NCBI GenBank assembly: GCA_963576735.1
Contig: OY755174.1
Coordinates: forward strand, 2,542,001-2,606,000
DNA length: 64,000 nt
Origin: Bedellia somnulentella
Lineage: Eukaryota > Arthropoda > Insecta > Lepidoptera > Bedelliidae
Direction of reading: 5' to 3'
The notes beneath the pieces are model-generated. The model searched no databases, was not told where the DNA came from, and worked only from the letters and a program-made list of their open reading frames with translations. Below, in pieces: positions 43,143-55,140 of the stretch (position 1 is the first letter of the stretch; each line of letters starts with the position of its first letter). A program made the translations under genes and the position numbers.

Positions 43143-43343
43143 TGGTGAAAACTAGCCAAATTAAATCAAAACTTTAATTTAACTTGTTATCTACTTTGTA
43201 TTTCAGGATTATCTGCAGTGCTTGGCAACCATTCAGATATCAATCCTTTTGTCTGCGAAGTCTTTTAGTTAACATATTATAAATTTTTGTGTTGTATTTG
43301 CTTGGCTAACATCTTTTACATTTAAAATGTTTTTGGTGGGATA
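43143..43343 (-). repeat. Right arm of the 200-bp inverted repeat around a LINE
   Basis: Mirror of 41594-41800, with about five differences. Confidence 0.85.
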
Positions 43344-44430
43344 TCATTACTTTTTGTTAAGAAATAAGTTGGTATTTTTTTTTCTGCGTTTGATTTTATA
43401 TCTACCTTACTATCTATCTACAATTTTAATCAAACAAATCAATGAATTTGGCAAAAGAAACAACCCTACAAACAACCCAATCTAAAAACAATCAGCAAGA
43501 AAAAAAGCAGAATTTACAACACCGTTACCAGCTGTAACTCATACGACGACGAAGCATAAAACTCAACGTTATAGGCGGGATTTCGCTAGACAACCGAACA
43601 GCATGGGCTACCGAACAGCTCGCTTTGGTACGTTCGCAGATCCCGTCATGCCCCGCCTCTGCCCCTCACCCCGCGCGTCTTGCCCTGTGATCTCCTGTGG
43701 CCCCACGCTTGTAGCGACGTGGTAGCGACTAAGTTTAAGTTAGTTTATGTTATTTCATGTATGTAATCATCATTATTACAATCATAAATAGTATTATGTT
43801 ATTAAATAAGATTATGAGCGCTGAAATTACACAAAATCAAATCATTTTGTTTAATTTCCGTAGGTTTAATGATTAGTAGGTATCTATGTATTATGAAAAC
43901 GCTATCCGATGTTGTGTCATACTGTATGATATTATGTAGTGGTCGCCGTTCTGCTGACATGAGATAGGTACTAGGTATTATGATACCTATTAATTAGTAC
44001 GACAGGAATCGAATGTATTGCTATTGTTCGCAACCAACCGGGCTGTGCTAGTACAGTTAGTACCTATACTCATAGTTTAAGTTTTGTAATTGCAAATAAC
44101 TTTAGCGTCGAAGTTTAATGAATGATCAAGTAAGTATGCATAGCATACCTAAACCTATTCAGAACGGAGTTTTATATTAGCGTCAACAACATTTCATCAT
44201 GGGATTTATTATGATTTCTATACAAAATGTTCTTGTGAGGGAAATATTGAAAAATCTTAAAAATTCTCCGTTTTCAGATTTTTTCCTTTGTTAATATTTG
44301 ATCACCAACCTGGATGCCGAATTTCAACTTCCTGGGATATCTGGAAGTGGGTTAGCTTTTTGATCTATATGTCAGTGAGTCACTAAAAAAATCGTGATTT
44401 TTGGACGTTTATATCTTAATAACCCTTTGT
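43344..44430. other. No gene; one GC-rich patch
   Basis: 43560-43740 is rich in C and G (CCCCGCCTCTGCCCCTCACC) in contrast to the rest. It could be a CpG-rich promoter or part of a transposon. No frame is convincing. Confidence 0.3.
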
Positions 44431-44454
44431 TATGTATTTATGGAAATTGGGCTA

Positions 44455-44830
44455 CTAGTTTGTATCCTTGATATCAACAAATGAGCCAAATTTGGTTGGT
44501 TTATGTTGATTAGATTTTGAGTTATGATGGTGTAAAAAGTCGCTCCAAATGGTTCGTGTAATATACACATACGGTGCGCGCTCGCCGCCTTGGCTTGGCT
44601 TGACGCACTGCCGTGCGTCTTGATATTGGACCTGTTCATTCGCAGTCTCAGGCGGTCCGTAATCTTCATAAGTTTTAGTCATGACGAGGGCAAAGCCTCT
44701 GGGGCCAAATAAAAACTCTTCAACGAAGCTTCTGTACGTTTCCAGAAATCTTAACAAGCTGGAAAGATATGATGGATGGTGATTGTACTCAGAAGACAAT
44801 TCTCGTGGTGATTGTGCAATATCGAAGAAT
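44455..44830 (-). pseudogene. Unidentified protein-like open frame
   Basis: On the minus strand FFDIAQSPRELSSEYN leads into SYLSSLLRFLETYRSFVEEF and LFGPRGFALVMTKTYEDYGP, PETANEQ. The composition is protein-like and the frame is open for about 120 codons. A possible splice donor (GAACAG/GTCC) lies at about 44631. A stop lies just before FFDIAQ, so an intron or truncation would be needed there. I recognise no family. It lies immediately upstream of a SINE-A and has no paralogue in the window. Confidence 0.25.
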
Positions 44831-44841
44831 TAACACGTTTA

Positions 44842-45092
44842 GTGCCGTGTAGTACCGGCTTAGAATGTCGCTACCCCTTTCTGCCCACGGGTGTCGTAAG
44901 AGGCGCCTAAGGGTATTGGGGCTTTTTATTGGATTTTTGGGCGATGCGGTTGGAGACCCATCACCAAAAACCTTTATTTTTACCATCTTTTCCCCACTCA
45001 ACTTCTAAAAGTGGCTGAGGAATTTATACTTCCTTAGCTCGGGCTACCCCTTCTAGGGAAATATAGCCGTGAGTAGATGTATGTATGTATAT
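44842..45092 (+). mobile_element. SINE-A copy, full length
   Basis: Subtype with TGTCGCTACCCC and CCCACGGGTGTCGTAAGAGG, closest to the reverse copy at 56912. Confidence 0.9.
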
Positions 45093-45119
45093 GACACGTT
45101 TGAGACAAATTGCCAATTT

Positions 45120-45260
45120 TTATCATAAATCCCCAAACGGGGAGCCAGAGCTGCGAAATTCGATGTTTCCAGCTATTTCACCCAACAATAAATTAATAGC
45201 CCCTAATACGATGGTAGGCCGTGTGACTACTGTTGTATGTAGTCACGTATAGGACTATAC
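45120..45260 (-). repeat. Decayed SINE-A-like pair member
   Basis: ATAAATCCCCAAACGGGGAG and GTGTGACTACTGTTGTATGT recur at 47455-47565, one on each side of the 46.2-kb transposon. Confidence 0.5.
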
Positions 45261-45656
45261 TATGTGATTGTCTATAGATACAGAAATGCTTGTAGTTGCA
45301 TTCACATAACATGATTAGCAATTTTTGTAACAACTTTGCAATTCAGTTGCAAGACGGCTAGAGGTAAAAGGCTTGAATCACGCTTATTATTTCATTTATA
45401 AGTGCAAAATATCGATTAAGTGCTAATAAATGTATGTCGCTGGTTATGTATCACAAATCAAGTCCAATGTCAGCATAAAATCATAATAAGTCTTATTTTC
45501 TCGTTTACAGTTATAGCTATGATTCCGTAAAAGGGATGTCACTCTTTTTCTATTAAAAATTCTAAGCTAATGTGGGAAGTTGGGAGATGAAAGCTAGAAA
45601 ATAAAGTATAGTAGGAGATGGGTGGAATTAGAAAATTGATGTATCACATCAGAACT

Positions 45657-45770
45657 TTTAAAGGGATTTTTGGGCGATGCGGTTGGAAACCAACAACATT
45701 TATTTCACCATCTTTTCCCCACGCAACTTTCAAAAGTGGCTGAGGAATTTATCATTCCATAGCTCTGGCC
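45657..45770 (+). mobile_element. SINE-A fragment
   Basis: Middle part from AAGGGATTTTTGGGCGATGC to TAGCTCTGGCC; head and tail missing. Confidence 0.75.
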
Positions 45771-45854
45771 ATATATATATATACAACATACCAAACGATC
45801 TCATATGGTTAAGATTCACTTGTTGCTTAGGTCAATTTTTTTATTTTATTTTAG

Positions 45855-46075
45855 TTTTAACTTGACAATAATTTATTATGCGCCACCTGCGGAACCCTGT
45901 CTACACGCAATTGTAAACCGCCTACCTCGTCCCCCGCGATACAGGCATTGCCTAGTGCAGGGGACACCGACATATTATTTTGTAAAATACTTACCACCTG
46001 TGTACCAAACACCTAATTGTTATTACCATCAACGAATACGACTGTTGTTTGTTTTTACTGGTGTAAATAAAGATT
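45855..46075 (+). mobile_element. Probable LINE 3' UTR fragment
   Basis: CCCGCGATACAGGCATTGCC and TAGTGCAGGGG match the UTR of the LINE fragment at 50885 on the other strand. It ends GTGTAAATAAAG, an AATAAA-like end. Confidence 0.45.
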
Positions 46076-46195
46076 TTTTCATATTTTTTTCATTTTCATT
46101 TATTATTATTTTCATTTATAGCTGCTATTACTTGATGTGTACAAAGTTTAGTAAAGATAAGTACTCTACCTATGTATACAATTGCCCACACCTGT

Positions 46196-47376
46196 AATTT
46201 TCGGCTATTCCCAGTAGTCTTACTGGATAGTCTTACCAGTAAGACTAATGGGTTTTTACCCAATAGTCTTACCGAAAGTAAGACATTGTCTATGTCCTTT
46301 TTTTCCCATTAGTCTTTCTGATCATATTTTATTAAAACATAGGCCGAAGAACTACTAGACATAGACAGGACTTTATTAATAAATTTGCTATTGTTTTTAG
46401 TATTTATTCATAGACTTGATTGTAATATTTAGTTTTAATGATTTATTAATAAGGAATGTATTTTTAATATATTGATTTTTTGGAAAATTATAACAAAATC
46501 AGCTACAGATGCTTATATATTTAACTTTCAATTAAAGTACTAGGAGCGCATAAATTACAAGTTGTTTTGACTTTTAAATGGCTTTTTAATGCGGAAATCA
46601 GTACAAATATTTTTCCACTATTTAATTTATTGTACCTATTATTTGTGTCTGCCTGTATCAATGACCCGCAATCAAGGGGACATTTTTGAAGAATCGAGTC
46701 ATTATGACAGTTGTTGCAGTTTTCGTAGGTTTCCCACAAGGTTGACCGACGTCTTGGTCCAAATCGCTGGAAGCCGATGGATGAGGGTAGCACGGAATAA
46801 GTCGTGGAGATGTTTGGGGGAAGCCTATTTCCGTACACCTGTAGACGTCTATTGGCTGATAACGATAACGGCAGAATGTAAAAGATATAATTTGTTCGTG
46901 GAAACTCCAACAGATATTTTTGTATTAAACCAGCTAAGCTTTTATATTTATGCTATCCTAGTACTTTAAATACGAAAAATGGGAAAAAATATACTTAAAA
47001 TGGAAAGCAATTTTACCTCTTGAGGACTGCATTCTGGCGGAAAATATATTACCACGAGTACAACAAACCCATTTCCATATATATCGCGCGAATGATTTAG
47101 TTCATGACAATGCACCTCGATAAAATATTTGAAATACGAAAAATATTAAATTTTGTATCATACATTAAGTTTGTCTAAGGAGGTATGTCTATTAATCTTG
47201 TTTGGGCTACACAAAAGTTGGAAAATTTTGACGTACCAAAAAGTTTTGATTAGTTGGTAAGACTATTGGGAATTATTTTCCCAATATTCTTACTAGTAAG
47301 TCTATTGGGACAAAAAATCCCAATAGTTCTACTGGTAAGACTATCGAGTAAGACTACTGGAAATAGCCGAAAAATT
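46196..47376. mobile_element. DNA transposon with about 60-bp terminal inverted repeats
   Basis: Left end AATTTTCGGCTATTCCCAGT and right end mirror each other over about 60 bp (GTAGTCTTACT, ATAGTCTTACCAGTA). Inside each end the TAGTCTTAC motif recurs in both directions, forming further hairpins. No transposase frame; the only protein similarity is an RTE-like relic. Confidence 0.8.
46715..46830 (+). pseudogene. RTE-like LINE C-terminal relic
   Basis: The plus frame reads RRFPTRLTDVLVQIAGSRWM, RVARNKSWRCLGEAYF, matching the RPxTRWxDDxxxxAGxxWMxxAxxRxxWxxLGEAYxQ end of some RTE-type LINE proteins. Upstream frames are broken. Nested in the 46.2-kb element. Confidence 0.5.
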
Positions 47377-47788
47377 CATTTGTAACTTATGTAATAGTTA
47401 CACTATCCCGACGATATCAAGTAGTGAAAAACATGATGTATACATTCATAAACGCACAGCTATAAATCTCCAAAAGTGGTGCCAGAGCAGCAGAATTCGA
47501 TTCAGCCATAATGCGTTGATAGGCCATGTGACTACTGTTGTATGTAGTCATGTCTATATATTTCAAACTACTATCTCAAAAAATGTGTTTGCTTATATCT
47601 GCATGATCTTGTTTTACATTCACAACCCCCGAGGCAAAAATGTATTACATATTATTACAAATCAAATGGTTCCATTAATCAATGAAATTGCATAAGTACG
47701 CTGTGTGGTAACTTTCTACGTTACGGTTCAGTGGAGCACAATTTTAAAGCACTAACATATTTGGCTGTTCCTTTCACCAGCTCCGACA

Positions 47789-47860
47789 GCCGTGATCGTC
47801 TAGTGGTTAGGACCCTACGTTGTGGCCGTAGTAACCCAGGTTCGAATCCTGGTCACGGCA
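47789..47860 (+). tRNA. tRNA-His (GTG), second copy
   Basis: All 72 bases are identical to the gene at 21920, and the surrounding 200 bp are over 90 percent identical, including the upstream CTTTCACCAGCTCCGACA and the T5 terminator. Both boxes and the anticodon loop TTGTGGC are intact, so both copies should be transcribed by Pol III. Confidence 0.95.
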
Positions 47861-47887
47861 GTGTTAGCACTGTTACGGCGGAGTTTC

Positions 47888-47892
47888 TTTTT
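47888..47892 (+). terminator. Pol III terminator of the second tRNA-His
   Basis: Five T in the same position as in the first copy. Confidence 0.6.
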
Positions 47893-48045
47893 GAGGTTCT
47901 AAACGTTTCACCGCTACAGTCCAAATGAACTTAATATTCTAAAAAATAACTGAGTGTTTAGTTCCAACTACCCTATTTAGAATTAAAGCCATCATAACCT
48001 ATATGAGCATTCGTATATAAAAATAAAATATTCTAATAATATATT

Positions 48046-48308
48046 GCTATGTAGTGTCGGCTTAGAATAACACTACTCCATTTCTGCCGGTGGGTATACA
48101 CATATCTTACATACGTAAGAGGCGACTAACGGTATTGGGGCTTTAAGGGACTTTTGGGCGATGCGGTTGGAAACCCATCACCAACAACCGTTATTTCACC
48201 ATCTTTTCCCCACTCAACTTTCCAAAAGTGGCTGAGGAATTTGTAATTCTTTAGCTCTGGCTACCCCTTCTAGGGATTTAATGCCGTGAGTATATGTATG
48301 TATGTAAT
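48046..48308 (+). mobile_element. SINE-A copy, block 2 only
   Basis: Full length with a small insertion near the CACATATCTTAC site after the head. Flanked by AATATT-type sequence on both sides. Block 1 at 22165 lacks it. Confidence 0.88.
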
Positions 48309-48669
48309 ATTGTAGTACTTGTTACTTTAAAGTCTCTCTGCACCCGTAGCATCAGGCGTGCTCTCAGCATGTACGTTATTAAAAATGTAAGAGTGCTACG
48401 ATGGTAAAATTAACCATCACTGGCAGTAGCTCTGTCAATCCAATGCCCGATCATAACTTCAAAACCCTTGATCTAATATTGATTTGAGTATCCAATTTAA
48501 TGTTATCTTATTTCATTATAAATCCGCCAATCAATTAACGATACTGGATAAGCAATTCTGAAATGCTAGCCACCCATTTTGAGATAAATAGCCATTAATA
48601 TAAGTAACTAGATTCTGTTTGAAATCCAACGTTTCTCAGATCGCGCAGCTGAGTGTCTATCTTGTAATG

Positions 48670-48883
48670 TACAACATACATACATATACATATACTCACG
48701 GCTATAAATCCCAAGAAGGGGTAGCCAGAGCTAAAGAACTTAAAGTTCCTCAGCCACTTTTGGAAAGTTGATTGGGGAAAAGCTGGCAAAATAAAGATTG
48801 TTGGTGAGGGGTCTCCAACCGCATCGCTCAAAAATCCCTTAAAAGCCCCAATACCGTTAGTCGCCTCTTACGTACACCCACCG
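48670..48883 (-). mobile_element. SINE-A copy, head-truncated
   Basis: Tail ACATACATATACTCACGGC to CGTACACCCACCG; the first 40 bp of the head are missing. Confidence 0.85.
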
Positions 48884-49393
48884 TAATATATTTGTATCGT
48901 ATCTTGTAATGTACTTTGTTTTTATTTGAACTCTGACGACTTATATCGTGTTTTTGACCTGTTGTTTTTAATTTATTAAGGTCCCGCAATCAGAAAGTTA
49001 AATTAACAGATTTTTTTGTATAAATCTTGATAATCTAACAGTCAAGGGTAGTTTTTTAAACCTGTCCATAAAAAGTAAAGTATGAGTTTTAATCTACTCA
49101 TACGTTGGAACACACACGAAGGTAAAGCCAACAAGAAGCTGAAGATAATATGTCACATCCTAATTAGTTGCACGCAATTTATGAGATGCTGCCTTTAAAT
49201 TTAACGACGAATATAAGTCGCAGGGGATATATTTGATTTCGTGGCTGCTTTAAGCTTCTCACGACGTTACAGACTTTTTATTATCTTGTTAGTAGCATTA
49301 TTAAGGAATGGAAATTACATTTCTCGGAAAAAAAAAACTCTTGTAATATAGTAAAAAGTATTGTCAATTATTTTCAGTAATCAAAACTTATTA

Positions 49394-49414
49394 ATATATA
49401 TATATATATATATT
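49394..49414. repeat. Short TA repeat
   Basis: About ten TA units at the place where block 1 carries the 26875-28078 Helitron. Confidence 0.7.
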
Positions 49415-49429
49415 ATAGATACTTATATT

Positions 49430-49690
49430 CATTGGCATAAAATTTTCAGTATAAACACGTTTTAAGGTAATGAAGTAAAGTATCAAGGCCGACAAGTGAC
49501 ATCGAGCCCGTAACAATCCGTAGAAAGTTTCAGCATAATTTATGCGCTCGGCTGCGACCCAGCCTCCGAGCCTGACTCCACTTCGTCTCACAATTTGGAT
49601 CCATCATTTGCATTAAAAAGAGATATACGGAGTGTTCTATCTAGCTGTCGCGACTTTACGTTGATAGACCTAATTAATCATTGTTAATAA
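49430..49690. other. Conserved island, block 2 copy
   Basis: Counterpart of 28120-28380; see that entry. Confidence 0.4.
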
Positions 49691-50035
49691 GATTCCGTGT
49701 CAATCTGGAACACGAAAAGTCTTGTATATTGTTGAGGTATTTCGATCCTCGCTAAGGTTTTACTAGGCGATATGTAAAACTGAGATTTTATTTGGAATAC
49801 TCAGACTTATGATGATCGTCTGCGATATTTTTGATCAATGAAGGGTTGGACAAATTACCATGATGAAAAATGCATGAAAACGGGATAGTCGTAGTAAAAT
49901 ATGACATTACATGTTCTTAATGTAGGTGACCATTTATTAATATGAGACCTGATTTAGGTTTTGTCACTTAAATGTATTTCAATTCAAATTCACGTAATAC
50001 TACCAATATGTCATTGTTAATAGATTTTCATCATT

Positions 50036-50166
50036 TTCATGAAAAGATTGATGGATGTAAACGAAGTTAGAGAGGTTTGTCAGGATCGTACGAAGTGGCG
50101 ATCAATAGTCTCTGCCTACCCCAATGGGAACTAATGGCTTGAGTATATGTATGTATGTATGTGTGT
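50036..50166 (+). mobile_element. RTE LINE 3' tail, block 2 only
   Basis: From GAAAAGATTGATGGATG to TATGTATGTGTGTA, with TCATTTT and TCATCTTT on either side. Block 1 (28865) has uninterrupted ATCATTTTTAGCAC here. Confidence 0.85.
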
Positions 50167-50884
50167 ATCATCTTTAGCACCCCACACACAATTAAAACTA
50201 AAATGACCACATATGTAAAGGAGTTATGTAAAAAATCAATTCGTAATTAAATATAGATATAAAATGTGTAAATATATTCGTTCCCAAATGATTAACGTAT
50301 TTCAGCCGTCAGCCACACTCGAATTGGAATGATAGGTATTAGGTAAACCAATATGTGATACCCATCGAGAATAATGATGTGTAAAGCAGACTTCACAACG
50401 CAAAATTCAGGTGTTATCATTATGTCGATTGAACAAGGATCGAAATGTAGATTATTTTGGGATTAAAATGTTTCATTACGTATTTGAATCTGAATGTAAT
50501 GAGATACGTACTTTCAGATACCAAGAATTTTACTTGTAAGTTAAATGAAATGGTGAATTAGTCGGGATAAGAGGAATTCATTGGCTACTCTGATGGTTTA
50601 TGCGTTTAAGTTTTAATATGTTAGTCAAGTTAGTAATATAGTTAAATCAGTTGCGCTTATGTTATCATCGCCCGAATAAAAAAAAAACTATTATAATGAA
50701 AATGACTTTGAACCATTCAAATTGCGCTTGTTTTTATACTAATTAAAATTATTTATTTTTCAATGATATTCAAATCATTTTTTTTTGGGTAAGCAGCACT
50801 AAGAAAAATATTTCCCGAAAATCCCTTATGCGAAGTAATAAACGATATATAAAGGTTAAAAGTTAGTTGTTATTGTAATAATAA

Positions 50885-51335
50885 TAATATAATAATAATA
50901 TCGTTTATTTTCCAAAGTAACTGTACATATGGTTCTGGACAATACATTTTCCCACGCACTAGGCGGAGCCTGTATCGCGTGGGTCAATTTTAGTAGAAAT
51001 GTTCAAAGTAAAAATTATACAGTTCCAAATTTTTTTATATTACACAGGGAATAAAACGTGAAATAACAATAAATGATAATAGAAATTAGAATAACGTTAA
51101 AAATAATAAATCAGAATTTCTAACTTAAAGAAAAAAAAAAACAATATTTTACAAACCTATAGCAACATTTGGATGTCTTAAGAAGACTATTTGTGTGTGT
51201 ATGTTATTGTGTGAACGTATGAATGTGTGTAAAACTTAACTGACAACTCCAAGTAATGCCTCGCATTCTTCGTAACTCATGGTCTCTAGGATATCATAAA
51301 CAATCTTTTTACAATTGTACATATTGCTTTTTCTT
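50885..51335 (-). pseudogene. LINE 3' end with C-terminal codons
   Basis: On the minus strand the frame YDILETMSYEECEALLGVVS ends in TAA at about 51240. This pattern is typical of the last residues of some insect LINE polyproteins. The 3' UTR follows, with ACGCGATACAGGCTCCGCC and AATAAACGAT, and ends in an ATT repeat. It is a block 2-specific insertion. Confidence 0.55.
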
Positions 51336-52106
51336 ATTATATTTGTTGTTTATATATTCGGGTTAAAAGTTACAAATAACAAAAAGTTGCAAAATTTCTT
51401 TTAATAAGACAATAAAGTGGGCTTTATGAAACTTAAAAACGAAACAATGTTTATTTAAATGGAATAAAAAGAAATGCTATTTTCTATTATGGTGATGTAA
51501 TAGAGATTTATTATTTATTAAAGAAGGTTTATAAAATGGTATCATCATTATAGCTAATTTCATCAATAGTTAAGCGTTTTTGACCTACGGCAACCTCAAA
51601 CTACTAGTTTTAATAAGCTGGAAATTGGTGTGTTGATTCTTTTATAGGCGTAGGGGTTGACTAAATGGTTACAAACCCCTTAATAAGGTGGCCAAGGATT
51701 CGGAATTAGAAATTCCTTGTAAGTTGTTCAAGGGGATGATGGTAAAAATCAAGTATTTTTGGTCTCCAGTAAATAAGCCCAAAACCACAAAAAATTGCAC
51801 CGCTTGTCAATATTCCACCCATAAAAGTGGTTAAAAAATATATATTGCAAGTTTGTAAATAAAAGCTTCTTTATCGGCCGGGCCGCCCCAAGGAGCAGTT
51901 ACAGTTACATATCTAACTATAATCAGTAACTATCGCAGGTGTGAAAAAAGTAGTTTCTGAATGAAATAAAAAAATATTTTTGCTGATAGAGATTTTCTCA
52001 CATCATGTTTCTACTTAGAAGATATGACAATCATACATAAGATAGAACCAATATCTTAAACGCATTATGTTAACCAAACATTTGGTGAAGTAATATTTTG
52101 AGGCAT

Positions 52107-52326
52107 TGCTGTGTGGTGCCAGCTTAGAATAGCACCAACCCATTAATCCTGCAGCGGGGTCGTGAATTCAAGGAATCACATTTTAAGTGATTGATGAGTT
52201 ATGCAGCTAATGATCCATCATTGCTACTACATTTATTATAGTTCTTGAACTGACTGAGATATTTTTAAATTCTAATGCTCTGGCTACCTCTTTTGAGTTT
52301 TATAGCCGTGAGTATGTATGTATTAA
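52107..52326 (+). mobile_element. Old SINE-A copy shared with block 1
   Basis: Counterpart of 30098-30335. Confidence 0.65.
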
Positions 52327-52619
52327 TGTATTATACAAACAAAAATCAAAACTCAAAAATACTTACATCAAGATCATTGTGTAAATAAAAACGAAATTTG
52401 GCGGTCACGAAATATTCCCCAATAATCTGACACGTTTAATAATTCATAAACAATAGGCTTATGCCATAATGATGTGAACTTTCTGCCTATTGCTTTTGAA
52501 AGTTTTTCGCTTCTTGTTGTATTTGTGTGCGGAAATCCCAGTAAAGTTTCTGCGTGCATATTTACTGGTTAAATATGACATATTTACGTTACATTAACTA
52601 GCATTACATACATACATAT

Positions 52620-52985
52620 AACAACCGTGATAGCTCAATGGGTAGAACACCGGTTATCGTGCAAACGACTAGTGTTCAAATCCCGGGTCGGTCCTACACC
52701 AATTTGTCTTTTCTAAAGACATATGTGTGGTTAATTTATCATGGTTTTTAAGTGTTAGGGAAAACATCGTGAGGAAACCCACATGGCTCAGTTGTACTTA
52801 GTCATGTGACAGTGTATTCGTACAAAACGGCCATAGGCCTGCCCCTATCACGTTAGTACACTGTCCATGCAAAACGTGGGTACTCTGAACACCAGGTGAC
52901 AAAGTTACGTGATATTCAGAAGTATTAGTACCTCTGCCAACCCCTTCGGGGATATTCGGCATGAACGTTTATGTTATGTTATGTT
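52620..52985 (+). mobile_element. SINE-B copy, full length, block 2 only
   Basis: Starts CAACCGTGATAGCTCAATGG and ends GTTTATGTTATGTTATG. The A box (TAGCTCAATGG) is the best in the family. Absent from block 1 (30620). Confidence 0.9.
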
Positions 52986-52991
52986 ACATAA

Positions 52992-53062
52992 ATTTACTCA
53001 CGCCGTTAGTTCCCATTGAAGTTGGCAGAGACCATCGATCGCCGCTTTGACAAACATCCATC
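52992..53062 (-). mobile_element. RTE LINE tail fragment
   Basis: TACTCACGCCGTTAGTTCCC and GGCAGAGACCATCGATCGCC, then CATCCATCAATC. It directly follows the SINE-B. Confidence 0.75.
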
Positions 53063-53219
53063 AATCATCTAACTAAAATTAGAATGAAAGATTAATTGAA
53101 AAAAAAAATTGAATACGCAGTTTGATGTTACAACAATACGGTTTAGAATTATTTTTGTAAAGATAGTGAACATATTTATAATAAAAATGATACTTTCAAA
53201 ATTAAGTACAAAACACTTC

Positions 53220-53405
53220 GTCTAACATTTGCAACTTCTCTATAGTTTCCCGTTTCTAGTAACCATTATATAAATGAACCACCCCAGGACCTATTCGTGT
53301 ATTGCACGAGCTGTTCACTACAAGTTTTGTAATAGATAGCTTTTCAAATGAAAAGCTTCTCATACGTGGATGTAAAACATTCAAGTCATGATCCACCTTT
53401 GGTTC
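53220..53405. repeat. Segment shared with 26.0 and 31.3 kb
   Basis: Block 2 copy of the segment at 31320, with CTTTTCAAATGAAAAGC. Confidence 0.65.
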
Positions 53406-53574
53406 GTGGAACTCAAATTGGACTTATTAATGGAAGACTTTTTCATGACTTTTTAATTCTTCAAATTGACTCTTGAAAGAATCAAGTATAATCGTTGTAT
53501 TAGCATGACTAGGTAGTATCAATAACAATATGAATGTTTTTCATTCAAGTAATATATAATTATAAGTGATTTAT

Positions 53575-53822
53575 GCCGTGTAGTGCCGGCTTAGAATAAC
53601 ACTACCTCATTTCTACCCGTGGGTGATCGTAAGAGGCGACTAAGGGTATAGGGGCTTTTTAAGTGATATTTGGGCGATGTGGTTGGAGACCCGTCACCAA
53701 AAACATTTATTATTACCATCTTTTCCCCAATCAACGTCCAAAAGTGGCTGCGGAATTTCTCATTCCAAGGCTCTGGCTACCCTATTAAGGGATTTATAGC
53801 CGTGAGTATATGTATGTATGTA
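53575..53822 (+). mobile_element. SINE-A copy, block 2 only
   Basis: Full-length copy of the GTGATCGT subtype. Confidence 0.9.
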
Positions 53823-53999
53823 ATTTAACATTTATTTTTCAGATTGCAAGCCCCTAATCTATACTATCTTTTATAAACAAACCAAATCTTTCTTGCTCCA
53901 AAGCCGTAGCAAGCATGGTCCAAGCATCTCACTTTATTTCTAAAAACATCCTTTCGTTGCTCAGTTTAAAACCAACAATGTCAAAATAATCCTTTGACT

Positions 54000-54480
54000 T
54001 AATATACATGAGCAATTCGCTGGAGTCCGGATAACTGTCATGTTTACCCTCGAGCTTGATGGATGACACTGGTTGAGGAGTTGCTACCGGATTTTAACAA
54101 ATTGTCCCACGCGCTCGCACTGTCCGTATTTTAGTTTTACTTTTTAGTTTCAGAGATGTGATTATTGTAATATCAGATTCACGAGTTCCCGAAACGTAAA
54201 AATGCGATTGCTGTGATATTATATGAAATCAGTTTTGTTTGATTATTTTCTTGATCTTAAAATGATTTTAGATAAAAAAAACATTACTCCCTTATTTTTA
54301 CGCCATTAATTATTCATACTATAATTTCCATAGTTTGCCAACTCGCACATGGCCAGCGCGGTGGGCTATGGCCTAATCGCCCTATATAGGGCGGACTCGA
54401 GCCTCTTGGGACATATATGGGCTATGAGAGCTATTTCCATAAGGGTACGCAGAAATTTTTCTTGTTTCCATCGGATTTTT
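54000..54480. other. Block 2-specific stretch, no gene recognised
   Basis: 54340-54430 is GC-richer (CCAGCGCGGTGGGCTATGGC) and looks like part of a LINE or tRNA-derived repeat. No frame supported. Confidence 0.3.
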
Positions 54481-54984
54481 GACATATATTTGATTACATA
54501 TACAGATCTTACCCAAACTATGTGTAAAACCGCTACCAATGTGAAACCGCTTTAAGGTGTCTTCTCTACCTGCAACAGACAGAGTTTCAATATTAGTAAC
54601 TAACGACAGCAGTAAGTATGTTTATATTTATAGAAGTCAATGCATCACACTTAAAAATCTTGTTTTCTTACTGCTACCGGTTGCTCCACGGTAATGTCTC
54701 TAAAATGATTAAATATAATTTAATTTGTCTGATTTTGAAAGATAGTTTATATTCCGGTAAGTAATTAGGGGTTTGTATCTTCACTGTAACTGAAAGCTGT
54801 ATACATTTCTTATAGATCTGGCAAAACATAAAGATACTCTTAAAGATCTTGTACTCCCTAAAGGAAGTACTAACTAAAGTAAAAAAAAACCTTCACAACA
54901 TTAAATAGTATCTGCAAGAAGTAAAACAGAATAATGCAATTTATTTAAAGTTACGAGTAAATTTCTAGGGCTCGTAATAGATAA

Positions 54985-55140
54985 ACTAGGTAACTAGTTG
55001 AATTATTAATATAAGCGGACGTAGGCTTTGTTAACTGATCAAGGTTTGCAGTAATGGCTAAACTTCAGCCGATATGGCCGACACTTTACATGATTTTGCA
55101 ATAATCTTAACATATATTGATACTCGCACTAATCTACGAC
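54985..55140. other. Highly conserved island, block 2 copy
   Basis: Counterpart of 34840-35000. Confidence 0.35.
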
